From Corylus avellana (lineage: Eukaryota > Streptophyta > Magnoliopsida > Fagales > Betulaceae), in contig NC_081551.1 in assembly GCF_901000735.1 (NCBI RefSeq), positions 12,965,700-13,029,699 of the forward strand: DNA of 64,000 bases, in the 5' to 3' direction. This document shows, one piece after another, positions 45,778 to 54,875 of this stretch. The notes beneath the pieces are model-generated. The model was given only the letters and a program-made list of their open reading frames with translations. It did not search any database and was not told the DNA's origin. Each line of letters starts with the position of its first letter. The first letter of the stretch is position 1. A program made the position numbers and the translations under genes.

Positions 45778-47294
45778 TGATCAGCGTCGAATGTTGCACA
45801 TTCAAGCCCCTTAATTTACATATGTTAATTCCTTAGCATTGTTATTTGTTTGATTTTGTTTTGTTTTTGTGTTTTCAGGATATAAATCAAGATGCAATTA
45901 ATTCCATTGATTTTGGGCTTAAAAGCACACTTTGAGAAGACCTAGAAGATATGGTTAAACTTAACCAATCATGGTTAAGTTTAAATCAAATAAAGAAAAG
46001 GATTAATTCGGAATTTCTCAAATTGGAGTCAAAATCGGATTGGATTCAATTTTGGATTCTGCCTACGTCTCGGTATTTTGGCCATAACTTTCAGCTCAAA
46101 TATCCGATTGAGACGATTCAAGTGGTACTGGAAAGCTAAATCAAATTTATACAAATCATTGTGAAATAGCATTTTCCTAATTCGGAGCCGCGCATTGCCA
46201 AAATTGCCCCGCAAGATAGGAACGCAATTCTGGGCGAATCCTATTCCGATTTGGACTTAGGTTTTCTTTATCATAATTGGACTTGGACTTAAATCTCCAA
46301 AATTTATAGGATTCCTAGGGCTTCTAGGACTCTCCTAAGCCTTATAAATAGGCCTCTAAGCATTGAGAAAAAACACACCGCCTCTTAGAGCAAAATTCAG
46401 TAAATTGTCTTTGGAGCTTAGGAGATCATGAGCGGCTAAACCCCTTCGTGGGGTATTGATGTAACCCTATCCAAGCACAATGGTTTGATTGTATTTAATT
46501 TCTAGATTTTCAATTTATGCATGTTGATTGTATAACTATGAGGATTGCTACAATTGATTTATGTTCTTCATATTAAATGCAATTGTTCTTCAATTTCAAT
46601 ATCAATATTTGTGAAATTCTTCTCTTGTCTTAGAAAGTATTTTACTTTTATTGAAATCAAATCATTCTTGTTTTCTGTGATTATGAGGATGATGGTTATA
46701 CAATGGGTTTAATTGACATATGATCAATAGGATTTGATAGGCCATGCCTAGGGAAGACGGATTGTACTACACCCTAGTTTAGTGTAATTTAGGTAGACAG
46801 TCCGTGCCAACCGAAGATGGGTTACACTTATTCATTGATTGTATGTATCCTATTAAAGAATTTGATAATTTATACCTAGGAAAGACGGGTCGTACCGCAT
46901 CTTAGTGGTTAGGTGGACGATCCGTGCCAACCGAAGATAGATTATGCTTATTCTTTAATAAGGTAGTTTCTTGTTTATTTATAACATGCATAGAATGAAT
47001 TTCTGGGATTAATTATGATTAACCATTGTTGTGCGGATAGAGGTGAAGTCAATACCCTACACTCTCTCTCTTATTTTTAAATCTCTTTTATTTTCATGCA
47101 CTTTAGTTTTTAAAGAAAATCAAATCAATTCTCTTTTTAATTAAGTTAATTTTGATCTTTTGAATTTTGATAATAAAACCCCTGCAGTCCTTGAGGTTCG
47201 ACACCCTCTCTATAGCCGTATCCTACAAAGATTCGTCCTATTGCGAGTGGTTATTTTTATAATTGATATTTTTGGTCACAAAAATACCACATCA
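45778..47294 (+). repeat. LTR 1 of tandem array
   Basis: 1517 bp, tgatcagcg to accacatca, so the ends tgat and atca are inverse. TATA box 46343-46350. A duplicated pairing module lies at 46747-46945 in the predicted RNA leader. Confidence 0.9.
46747..46945 (+). promoter_or_regulatory. Duplicated RNA pairing module in the leader
   Basis: In unit 1 acggattgt can pair with acagtccgt. In unit 2 acgggtcgt can pair with acgatccgt. Each makes nine contiguous pairs with one G-U, and positions that differ between units change on both sides. Local stems such as ctaggg/cccta (46748-46776) bracket the first strand. Confidence 0.65.
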
Positions 47295-47299
47295 ATTTT

Positions 47300-47317
47300 T
47301 GGCGCCGTTGCCGGGGA
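47300..47317 (+). promoter_or_regulatory. Primer binding site, tRNA-Asp
   Basis: Perfect tggcgccgttgccgggga, 5 bases after LTR 1. Confidence 0.95.
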
Positions 47318-47634
47318 CTACTTAACGGTTTATTGTCAAATTTTAGAAATTAATTTTAGCTTAATAGTTTATTTCCCTGTTTTAAGTTGCTAATTTTTTT
47401 TTTTTTTAATTTTGTTTTGTGTTGATTTTTTTTTTAGAAACTGCAAACAGGTCCGTAAGCTGCCTTCTCTGTAACTGCGATCGAGTGCACCCTGCCGTGC
47501 GATCGAGCGCACTTACGGCATCCTACAGCCAGAACCCTAAAGTGCTCTAAGGCCGTTTGTGAGCTTATTTGTTTCTGCTTTAGCTTAATTTTTTTCCTGT
47601 TTTTTTTTTTTTTTTTTTAATTTCTGTTTAGTTT
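47318..47634 (+). other. Leader of element A
   Basis: T-rich. Two cgatcg-type palindromes are at 47476-47512 and a T run lies just before the ORF. No gene. Confidence 0.6.
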
Positions 47635-50172
47635 ATGCTAGGTCGTCGTTCTTTATCTTTTCCATTAATTTATTGCGACCTTGAAATTGAACGCACTCTT
47701 AGACAAATTAGATCCCAAGGGACCCCTAATTTGCTAGAAGAACGTTCCACTGAGACCATGGGAGACGGTAATCACGTAGCTTTGCAGGATCACTACCTGC
47801 CAACCACTTACACTACTCCCACATGTCTTCGGTTGCCAGAAATTACGGCAACCCATTATGAAATTAAGCCCAGCACCATACGGAGTTTACCTTCTTTCTT
47901 AGGGCTTAACACTGAAAATCCTTATGACTTCCTCAGTGACTTTGAAGCAATTTGTGATACTACTAAAATGAATGGATTCACTGAGGATGCCCTAAGGATG
48001 CGTCTTTTTCCTTTCTCCCTCAAGGAAAAAGCCAAACATTGGTTTCACTCCTTAACACCTAACTCTATTACTTCTTGGGCTCAATTACAGCAAGAGTTTC
48101 TTAAGAAGTATTTTCCCATAGGAATGACCAATGATACTAGGAGAGCCATCACTACCTTCTCCCAGTATGAGGGAGAGGATTTCCATGAGACTTGGGATAG
48201 ACTACAGAGCCTGCTTAGATCATGTCCACACCACGCTGTCCCAAAATGGCAGCTAGTGCAGTGTTTTTATGATGGCCTGACCGAGTCCAATAGAAAAATG
48301 GTAGATGCATCATGTGGGGGGACATTCATGTTGAAAAGTGAAAATGAAGCATGGTCTATGTTTGAAAACTTAAGTAACAATTCTCTTCAGCAGGTTTCCG
48401 CCAGACGAAGGGCACCAGCACCTAAAGCACCCAAGACGGAGAGTTTGTATGAAGCAGGCCATTCCCCAAACATAGCCAACCAAGTAGTTGAGGCTATCAC
48501 CAAGAAGCTAGATCAAGTTTTGATGACTGCTGGTTTTACTCCTAATACTGCTCACAGGCACACACCACATAAATCTTGCTCATTTTGTTCAAGTCCTATG
48601 CATCATGAAAATAATTGCCCTCTTGTTGGAAATTATATTGATGTTGCTAATGAGCAGGTTAATGCAGCTTTCTCCAAACCAGGTAATGATCCGTATTCCA
48701 ATTCCTACAACCCCGGGTGGAGAAATCATCCCAATTTCTCATGGAAGAACTCAAATTCGGGCAACTCAGCCCCAGGGCCATACAATCAAGCTCAATCCAA
48801 CAGGCAACCTTACCAACCTCAATCCACTTACCAGCCTCCACAGCAGCACTACCAGTCTCCATCAGAGTCTAATTTTGAGGATCGGATTCTAAAAGCAGTG
48901 AATGAGCTAACCAACGAGATAAAGCAGTCAATCAAATCTCAAGAGGAAAGAGTAAACTCACATACCCACTCCATTGCCAAACTAGAAGCTCAAGTTGGAC
49001 AACTTGCCAATACCCTCAACAGGAGGGAAGAAGGAAAGCTTCCAAGTCAGCCAGTGACCAACCCTAGGGGACTATACGTGGTAGAAGGAAGCACATCTCA
49101 GCTGGAGCAAGTTCAAGCCGTCACCACATTGCGAAGCGGAAGACTGGTTGACAATCATGTGGAAAAAAAGAAGGATGAGCAAATCGAGGCCCCACAGAAT
49201 CTGCATCAGGACAAAGGTAAACAAGTAAGCATCGAGGCATCTTCATCATCTACCCCCACTCCTGAGGTACCATATGAGCCTAAGGCCCCTTTCCCAGAAC
49301 GTCTCAAGGCACCTTCCCACTTCGGGAAACAAGGAGAGAAGATACAAGACATGATGGAAACCTTCAAGCAGGTTCAAATCAACATCCCACTCCTTGAGGC
49401 CATCAAGCAAATTCCAGCCTATGCAAAGTTTCTCAAAGACCTGTGCACTCAAAAGAGGAAGAATCAGAAGCACATTCCCAAGAAGGTCATTCTCACCGAG
49501 CAAGTAAGCTCTCTGATTCAGCATAACACTCCTCCAAAGTTCAAAGACCCTGGAGCGCCTACAATTTCATGCGTCATCGGAAACACCGAGATTGAGAGAG
49601 CTCTCCTCGACTTAGGAGCTGGTGTTAATTTGCTTCCATACTCGGTATATCAGAAACTGGGCCTAGGGGAATTGAAACCGACAAGTACTGTCTTGCAATT
49701 GGCTGACCGCTCGATCAAGAAACCCCGCGGGATTGTGGAGGATGTCATTATCAAGGTGGACAAGTTCTACTATCCAGTTGACTTTATAGTTCTGGACACA
49801 GAACCGGTCCCAAATCCAGAGAAGCAAATTCCTGTCATCCTTGGGCGACCTTTCCTTGCCACAGCCAATGCATGCATAAATTGCCGAACCGGAGTAATGA
49901 AGATCTCCTTTGGAAATATGAAGATCAGATTGAACATCTTCAATGCCTTCCAGAATGCGCCTGATCAGAATGCATGTTACCTCTTGGATGACATTGGAGA
50001 AACTGTTGAAGACCCACTTCCTGATCCTCCATCTAGAGCCCCATCATGGAGCAACCCACCGGAGCCAATGCCTTTCACTTCAAGTACTCCATCACCTGAT
50101 GACAACCCCACAGGGAACATATTTCATTCAAAAGTTGCTGAAGTTGATTTCATTGGGGTGGAAAATTTTTAG
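47635..50172 (+). CDS. Athila-type Gag-protease polyprotein (845 aa), intact
   Basis: The Gag part packages element RNA and the protease cleaves the polyprotein. The Retrotrans_gag domain spans about residues 80-215: RMRLFPFSLKEKAKHWF, WAQLQQEFLKKYFP and FYDGLTESN. The zinc knuckle CSFCSSPMHHENNC (C-x2-C-x4-H-x4-C) is at residues 315-328. A Gln/Pro/Ser-rich linker follows, including NSYNPGWRNHPNFSW and TTLRSGRLVDNHVEK. The aspartic protease has its active site DLGAG at 659-663, then VNLLPYSVY and the flap-to-end pattern PVILGRPFLATANA. Athila proteases normally read DLGAS; the Gly may affect activity. There is no frame damage, but the ORF stops after the protease and no RT follows. The start is the first ATG after a T-rich leader. 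Confidence 0.9.
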   Translation: MLGRRSLSFPLIYCDLEIERTLRQIRSQGTPNLLEERSTETMGDGNHVALQDHYLPTTYTTPTCLRLPEITATHYEIKPSTIRSLPSFLGLNTENPYDFLSDFEAICDTTKMNGFTEDALRMRLFPFSLKEKAKHWFHSLTPNSITSWAQLQQEFLKKYFPIGMTNDTRRAITTFSQYEGEDFHETWDRLQSLLRSCPHHAVPKWQLVQCFYDGLTESNRKMVDASCGGTFMLKSENEAWSMFENLSNNSLQQVSARRRAPAPKAPKTESLYEAGHSPNIANQVVEAITKKLDQVLMTAGFTPNTAHRHTPHKSCSFCSSPMHHENNCPLVGNYIDVANEQVNAAFSKPGNDPYSNSYNPGWRNHPNFSWKNSNSGNSAPGPYNQAQSNRQPYQPQSTYQPPQQHYQSPSESNFEDRILKAVNELTNEIKQSIKSQEERVNSHTHSIAKLEAQVGQLANTLNRREEGKLPSQPVTNPRGLYVVEGSTSQLEQVQAVTTLRSGRLVDNHVEKKKDEQIEAPQNLHQDKGKQVSIEASSSSTPTPEVPYEPKAPFPERLKAPSHFGKQGEKIQDMMETFKQVQINIPLLEAIKQIPAYAKFLKDLCTQKRKNQKHIPKKVILTEQVSSLIQHNTPPKFKDPGAPTISCVIGNTEIERALLDLGAGVNLLPYSVYQKLGLGELKPTSTVLQLADRSIKKPRGIVEDVIIKVDKFYYPVDFIVLDTEPVPNPEKQIPVILGRPFLATANACINCRTGVMKISFGNMKIRLNIFNAFQNAPDQNACYLLDDIGETVEDPLPDPPSRAPSWSNPPEPMPFTSSTPSPDDNPTGNIFHSKVAEVDFIGVENF

Positions 50173-51838
50173 CAAATTCCTTGGCTACCCCAGTTTTTGA
50201 GAACTCCCATAGAGACAAGAGGTTGATCATGAAACCAGTTCAGGACAAAGACCCTGAACATTGTCATGGGGAGCATCAAGACCTATCCGCTGGGAGAGGC
50301 AGTTTCGGGATGTTAAGAAGAATCCTCTTCCTTGTGGAGTGCTACATGATCATAAAGAAGAAGGGATGGAAGAGCTTGATTGGACTTCTGAAGGATCGAG
50401 GTAAGATCCTTCGGGACTCGGACTTACATTGAGAAATACCTCCTAGGATCAAGTGCAGGCCCTGTGCGCTTGACCCTCCACTCCACCAGGGCATATGATC
50501 TCCATCCAGGTTTATTTTATCCATTGTTGCTTCATTCTTTGTTTATCTTTTTACAACAATGTGTGCACTTGATTGGTATTTGGTTGGAGTATCACTTTGT
50601 TTTTCAGGACATGTGTTTTTGCATACAAGTTTGGGGGTATGATATGCCCACATCTGCTCATTCAGGTATTTCTGTACTCTTGATCTTATTCTTTAGTTCT
50701 ATACATACATTGGGGACAATGTATGATTCAAGTTTGGGGGTATGGAAAAACAAAACACGGTCCATTTTTGTTGTTATGTCATTCTTAAGCATATGGTTGA
50801 GCTTTGATTTTGGTTTAAATTTCATTGATAGGCTTAAAGTTATGAACACATGATCATATGACTTAGGGATTTTAAGTCTTGTTACTTACTTTTGGCAACA
50901 TGAGATGCTTCTTGTTTCAATTTAAATCTATCTTGAGCACACTAGCACATGTCTGTGAGGTATGAATTTTGAGACCAATTATGTTTGTTTTCAATGTCTT
51001 GAATTATGTTGGGTGGCATATTGGATGAATAACTTTGGCATGATATATATGTATAAAATAAAAGAAAAAAATAAAAAATAAAAATAAAAATTCAAGTTTG
51101 AATTTTTCACTGAGTAACCGGACCTCTTGCCTCATTAAGCAGTGAGTGTTCGCGTCAAAAAGTGAAATTTTTTTGGGTTGATTAATAAAATGGCTAGCTT
51201 AGCTTCGTAGCCTTTTTGACTCGAGTTAGTAAGTCCTTAGGGTGTCTTTACACCTAGTGCCCTAAAGCCATTTGGTTTGGGAGACATTGGCCTAACACTC
51301 GATACATGGGTCAACTAGAAAGCTTAAGGGAGCTAAGCATTGCAAAGCCTACAACAAAAAAAAAGACAAAAAAAAAAAAAATGTATGCCTTGGTTGTTTC
51401 ATTTGATATGAAGTCCAATAAATTCTGAGATGTTGATTCATTCATACTGGAATTATTTTGAAGCCTCATGATTATGTGTTAGTTCACTTTGCACTAATTG
51501 AAATTTATGTATCTCAATCTGCCATTTTGTAAGTGATTTGACTTGTAAATTCCTTGGAATTTTGAAGATGAAGTTTATAATTTTAAGCTTGTTAATGAAT
51601 GAGAACCATTATTTTTGTGATGCTTTATCCTTTTGAATGACATAATGATGATAATGTTTGTGGGTATCATTCCTGGAAAACCCTCACGAGACTTCACTCG
51701 TCCTCTAGGGAATGCCTAGGGGTTTAAAAGACTTGTTGCATATGCTAAATGCAATCGTACATCCCACGAAAGATGGACTTATCTTTTTGTTTTTCAGTTT
51801 ATTTTCTGTTTTGTATTGCTAAGGGACTAGCAATATGT
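50173..51838 (+). other. 3' region of element A
   Basis: No pol domain. Extra polypurine-like tracts lie at 50627-50641 and 50730-50744, the conserved ttttcactgagtaac block at about 51105-51350 and the hairpin attgcta/tagcaat at 51815-51834. A 129-codon frame (50464-50853) overlaps the polypurine-like tracts; its status is discussed in the findings. The region is nearly the same in element B. Confidence 0.7.
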
Positions 51839-51851
51839 AAGTTTGGGGGTG
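51839..51851 (+). promoter_or_regulatory. Polypurine tract of element A
   Basis: aagtttgggggtg immediately before LTR 2 (51852). Confidence 0.9.
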
Positions 51852-53364
51852 TGATAAGCGTCGAATGTTGCACATTCAAGCCCCTTAATTTACATATGTT
51901 AATTCCTTAGCATTGTTATTTGTTTGATTTTGTTTTGTTTTTGTGTTTTCAGGATATAAATCAAGATGCAATTAATTCCATTGATTTTGGGCTTAAAAGC
52001 ACACTTTGAGAAGACCTAGAAGATATGGTTAAACTTAACCAATCATGGTTAAGTTTAAATTAAATAAAGAAAAGGATTAATTCGGAATTTCTCAAATTGG
52101 AGTCAAAATCGGATTGGATTCAATTTTGGATTCTGCATATGTCTCGGTATTTTGGCCATAACTTTCAGATCAAATATCCGATTGAGGTGATTCAAGCGGC
52201 ACTGGAAACCTAACTCAAATTTATACAAATCATTGTGAAATAGCATTTTCCTAATTCGGAGCGCCGCATTGCCAAAATTGCCCCGCAAGATAGGAACGCA
52301 ATTCTGGGCGAATCCTATTCCGATTTGGACTTAGGTTTTCTTTATCATAATTGGACTTGGACTTAAATCTCCGAAATTTATAGGATTCCTAGGGCTTCTA
52401 GGACTCTCCTAAGCCCTATAAATAGGCCTCTAAGAATTGAGAAAGGACACACCGCTTCTAGAGCAAAATTCAGTAAAATAGTCTGTGGAGCTTAGAAGAT
52501 CATGAGCGGCTAAACCCCTTCGTGGGGTGTTGATGTAACCCTATCCAAGCACAATGGTTTGATTGTATTTAATTTCTAGATTTTCAATTTATGCATGTTG
52601 ATTGTATAATTATGAGGATTGCTACAATTGATTTATGTTCTTAATTATTAAATGCAATTGTTCTTAAATTCCAATATCAATATTTGTGAAATTCTTCTCT
52701 TGTCTTAGAAAGTATTTTACTTTTATTGATCTCAAATCATTCTTGTTTTCTGTGATTATGAGGATGATGGTTATACAATGGGTTTAATTGACATATGATC
52801 AATAGGATTTGATAGGCCATGCCTAGGGAAGACGGATTGTACTACACCCTAGTTTAGTGTAATTTAGGTAGACAGTCTGTGCCAACCGAAGATGGGTTAT
52901 ACTTATTCATTGATTATATGTATCCTGTTATAGAATTTGATAATTTATACCTAGGGAAGACGGGTCGTACCGCATCTTAGTGGTTAGGTGGACGATCCGT
53001 GCCAACCGAAGATAGATTATGATTATTCTTTAATAAGGTAGTTTCTTGTTTATTTATAACATGTATAGAATGAATTTCTGGGATTAATTATGATTAGCCA
53101 TTGTTGTGCGGATAGAGGTGAAGTCAATACCCTACATTCTCTCTCTTATTTTATATCTCTTTTATTTTCATGCACTTTAGTTTTAAAGAAAATCAAATCA
53201 AACATCTTTTTAATTAAGTTAATTTTAATCTTTCAAATTTTGATAATAAAACCCCTGCAGTCCTTGAGGTTCGACACCCTCTCTATAGCCGTATCCTACA
53301 AAGATTTCTATTGCGAGTGGTTATTTTTATAATTGATATTTTTTGTCACAAAAATACCACATCA
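51852..53364 (+). repeat. LTR 2 of tandem array, shared
   Basis: 1513 bp. A polypurine tract is on its left and a primer site on its right, so it serves as 3' LTR of element A and 5' LTR of element B. TATA box 52427-52434. Confidence 0.92.
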
Positions 53365-53369
53365 ATTTT

Positions 53370-53387
53370 TGGCGCCGTTGCCGGGGA
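53370..53387 (+). promoter_or_regulatory. Primer binding site, tRNA-Asp
   Basis: Perfect tggcgccgttgccgggga, 5 bases after LTR 2. Confidence 0.95.
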
Positions 53388-53606
53388 CTGCTTAACGGTT
53401 TCATTATCTAAATTTAGAGATTAATTTTAGCTTAATGATTTATTTTTCTGTTTTAAGTTGCTAATTAAAAATTCTGTTTTGTGTTGATTTTATTTTAGAA
53501 AATGCAAACAGGTCCCTAAGTGCACCTAAGGGCCGTTTGTGAGTTTTTATTTTTACTTATTTTTATTTTTCTGTTGTTATTTTATGTTAATTATATTAGT
53601 TAGTTC

Positions 53607-54875
53607 ATGTGGGGAGGCATTCCAACACCCTATGGACCATGTTCATACTGCTATTGTCCTTATCATCATGTTAGAGATTGTCCTACAGCAAGACAATTTT
53701 CTAAGTATTCTTATGAGCATATGAACAGACCATTCTCTAGACCGGGGAATGACCTTTATTCTGATCCCTACAACCCGGCATGGAGCAACCAGTCTAATCT
53801 TTCGTGGCAAACTCAAGCTCCTGGGAATTATGCTCCACAACGTCATGAACTGTACCATCAGGCATATCCTCAATTCAATGGTCAATCCTATTCTCCTCCA
53901 TATCAAGCAAGTCCACAACAGATATACCAAACCGAACCACCTCCTCCGATGGGTTCTGACTTTCAAGAATATCAAGAAGAGCCATCTCCCATCTACTGGC
54001 CTTCACAACAACAATACCAGGCCGCACCACCTCCCTCAGATTCTAATTTTGAGGCTCGGATACTAAAAATGATAAGTGAGCTAACGGGTGAGATAAAGCA
54101 GACGGTGAAATCTCAACAGGAACTTTATACTCCTCAATTCTTCGCCGAGATAGACGCCAGGATGGAAGCTCATGTTGAACAAATCATCAACCACCTCAAT
54201 AGGATGGAAGAAGAAGAGCTTCAAAGTCACCCGGTGGCCATTCCTGATGAAAACTACATGGAGGAAGAGAGTACTTTGTGTCATGAGCAAGCTATCACCA
54301 CATTGAGGAGTGGAGAGGTGGTCGGAAACCACGTGGAAGAAAGGAAGGAGGAGCCAAAGGAGGAGCAAATTGAGGTCCCACAGGATCTACATCAGGAAAA
54401 AAGCAAGGAAGCGAGCACTGAGGCTTCTTCACCATCACCTCCTATTCCTGAGATGCCATATGAGCCTCGAGCCCCTATTCAAGGTAATCTGAAATCTTCA
54501 TTTTTAGGGACAGATGACACTATCCCGGTCATTATTTCTTATGACTTACCAAGAGGCCAGGTGGGTAGTCTGTTAGGGCAGTTAGACGAGGAAAAAGAGA
54601 CCATCGAGGTAGAAAAACTCCCCAAGTATTCTCCCCATTTTATTCCAATTCATGATTCCTTTTCGGATGAGAAATTGTTTGGAAATACTCAGAAGGATCT
54701 ACCTCGATATGCTGACGTTTGGAATTACCCATTTGTGGGTAAAATTTATTCTCTTTGGTCCAAGAGAAGAAAAGATTGGTGCTTCAAATTTAAACTTAAG
54801 GGTTCGAGAATACTGTGCGAATCAAGGATGTGGATTCCGTTGACTTGGCGGATTCCATATATTTTGACTAGATGA
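53607..54875 (+). CDS. Mini-Gag (422 aa), intact
   Basis: Starts MWGGIPTPYGP, with the zinc knuckle CSYCYCPYHHVRDC at residues 12-25. A linker homologous to the C-terminal half of the Gag at 47635 follows: RPGNDLYSDPYNPAWSNQ, ARILKMISELTGEIKQ, ITTLRSGEVVGNHVEE. It lacks the capsid domain and the protease. From about residue 300 the tail is new: PKYSPHFIPIHDSFSDEKLF, DLPRYADVWNY and SKRRKDWCFKFK. The HDSF.DE.LF and P.YAD..NY signature resembles the RNase H-integrase linker of Athila Pol, so I infer an in-frame gag-pol deletion product. No catalytic residues remain; RNA binding is the likely activity. Three decayed relatives in the window start with the same ATG-TGG-GG context. Confidence 0.8.
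   Translation: MWGGIPTPYGPCSYCYCPYHHVRDCPTARQFSKYSYEHMNRPFSRPGNDLYSDPYNPAWSNQSNLSWQTQAPGNYAPQRHELYHQAYPQFNGQSYSPPYQASPQQIYQTEPPPPMGSDFQEYQEEPSPIYWPSQQQYQAAPPPSDSNFEARILKMISELTGEIKQTVKSQQELYTPQFFAEIDARMEAHVEQIINHLNRMEEEELQSHPVAIPDENYMEEESTLCHEQAITTLRSGEVVGNHVEERKEEPKEEQIEVPQDLHQEKSKEASTEASSPSPPIPEMPYEPRAPIQGNLKSSFLGTDDTIPVIISYDLPRGQVGSLLGQLDEEKETIEVEKLPKYSPHFIPIHDSFSDEKLFGNTQKDLPRYADVWNYPFVGKIYSLWSKRRKDWCFKFKLKGSRILCESRMWIPLTWRIPYILTR

Larger units (their letters stand above)
45778..53364 (+). mobile_element. Athila-type gag-pro element A (first unit of tandem array)
   Basis: LTRs 45778-47294 and 51852-53364, tRNA-Asp primer site, an intact Gag-protease ORF and a polypurine tract. The 1.7 kb after the ORF contain no reverse transcriptase, RNase H or integrase, so it depends on enzymes from elsewhere. 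The left flank is gtgtt (45773-45777). The matching right flank would lie beyond the gap. Confidence 0.88.

Noticed and set aside
48659..48862. Minus-strand frame opposite the Gag linker
   Set aside because: Shadow of the Gag-protease gene.
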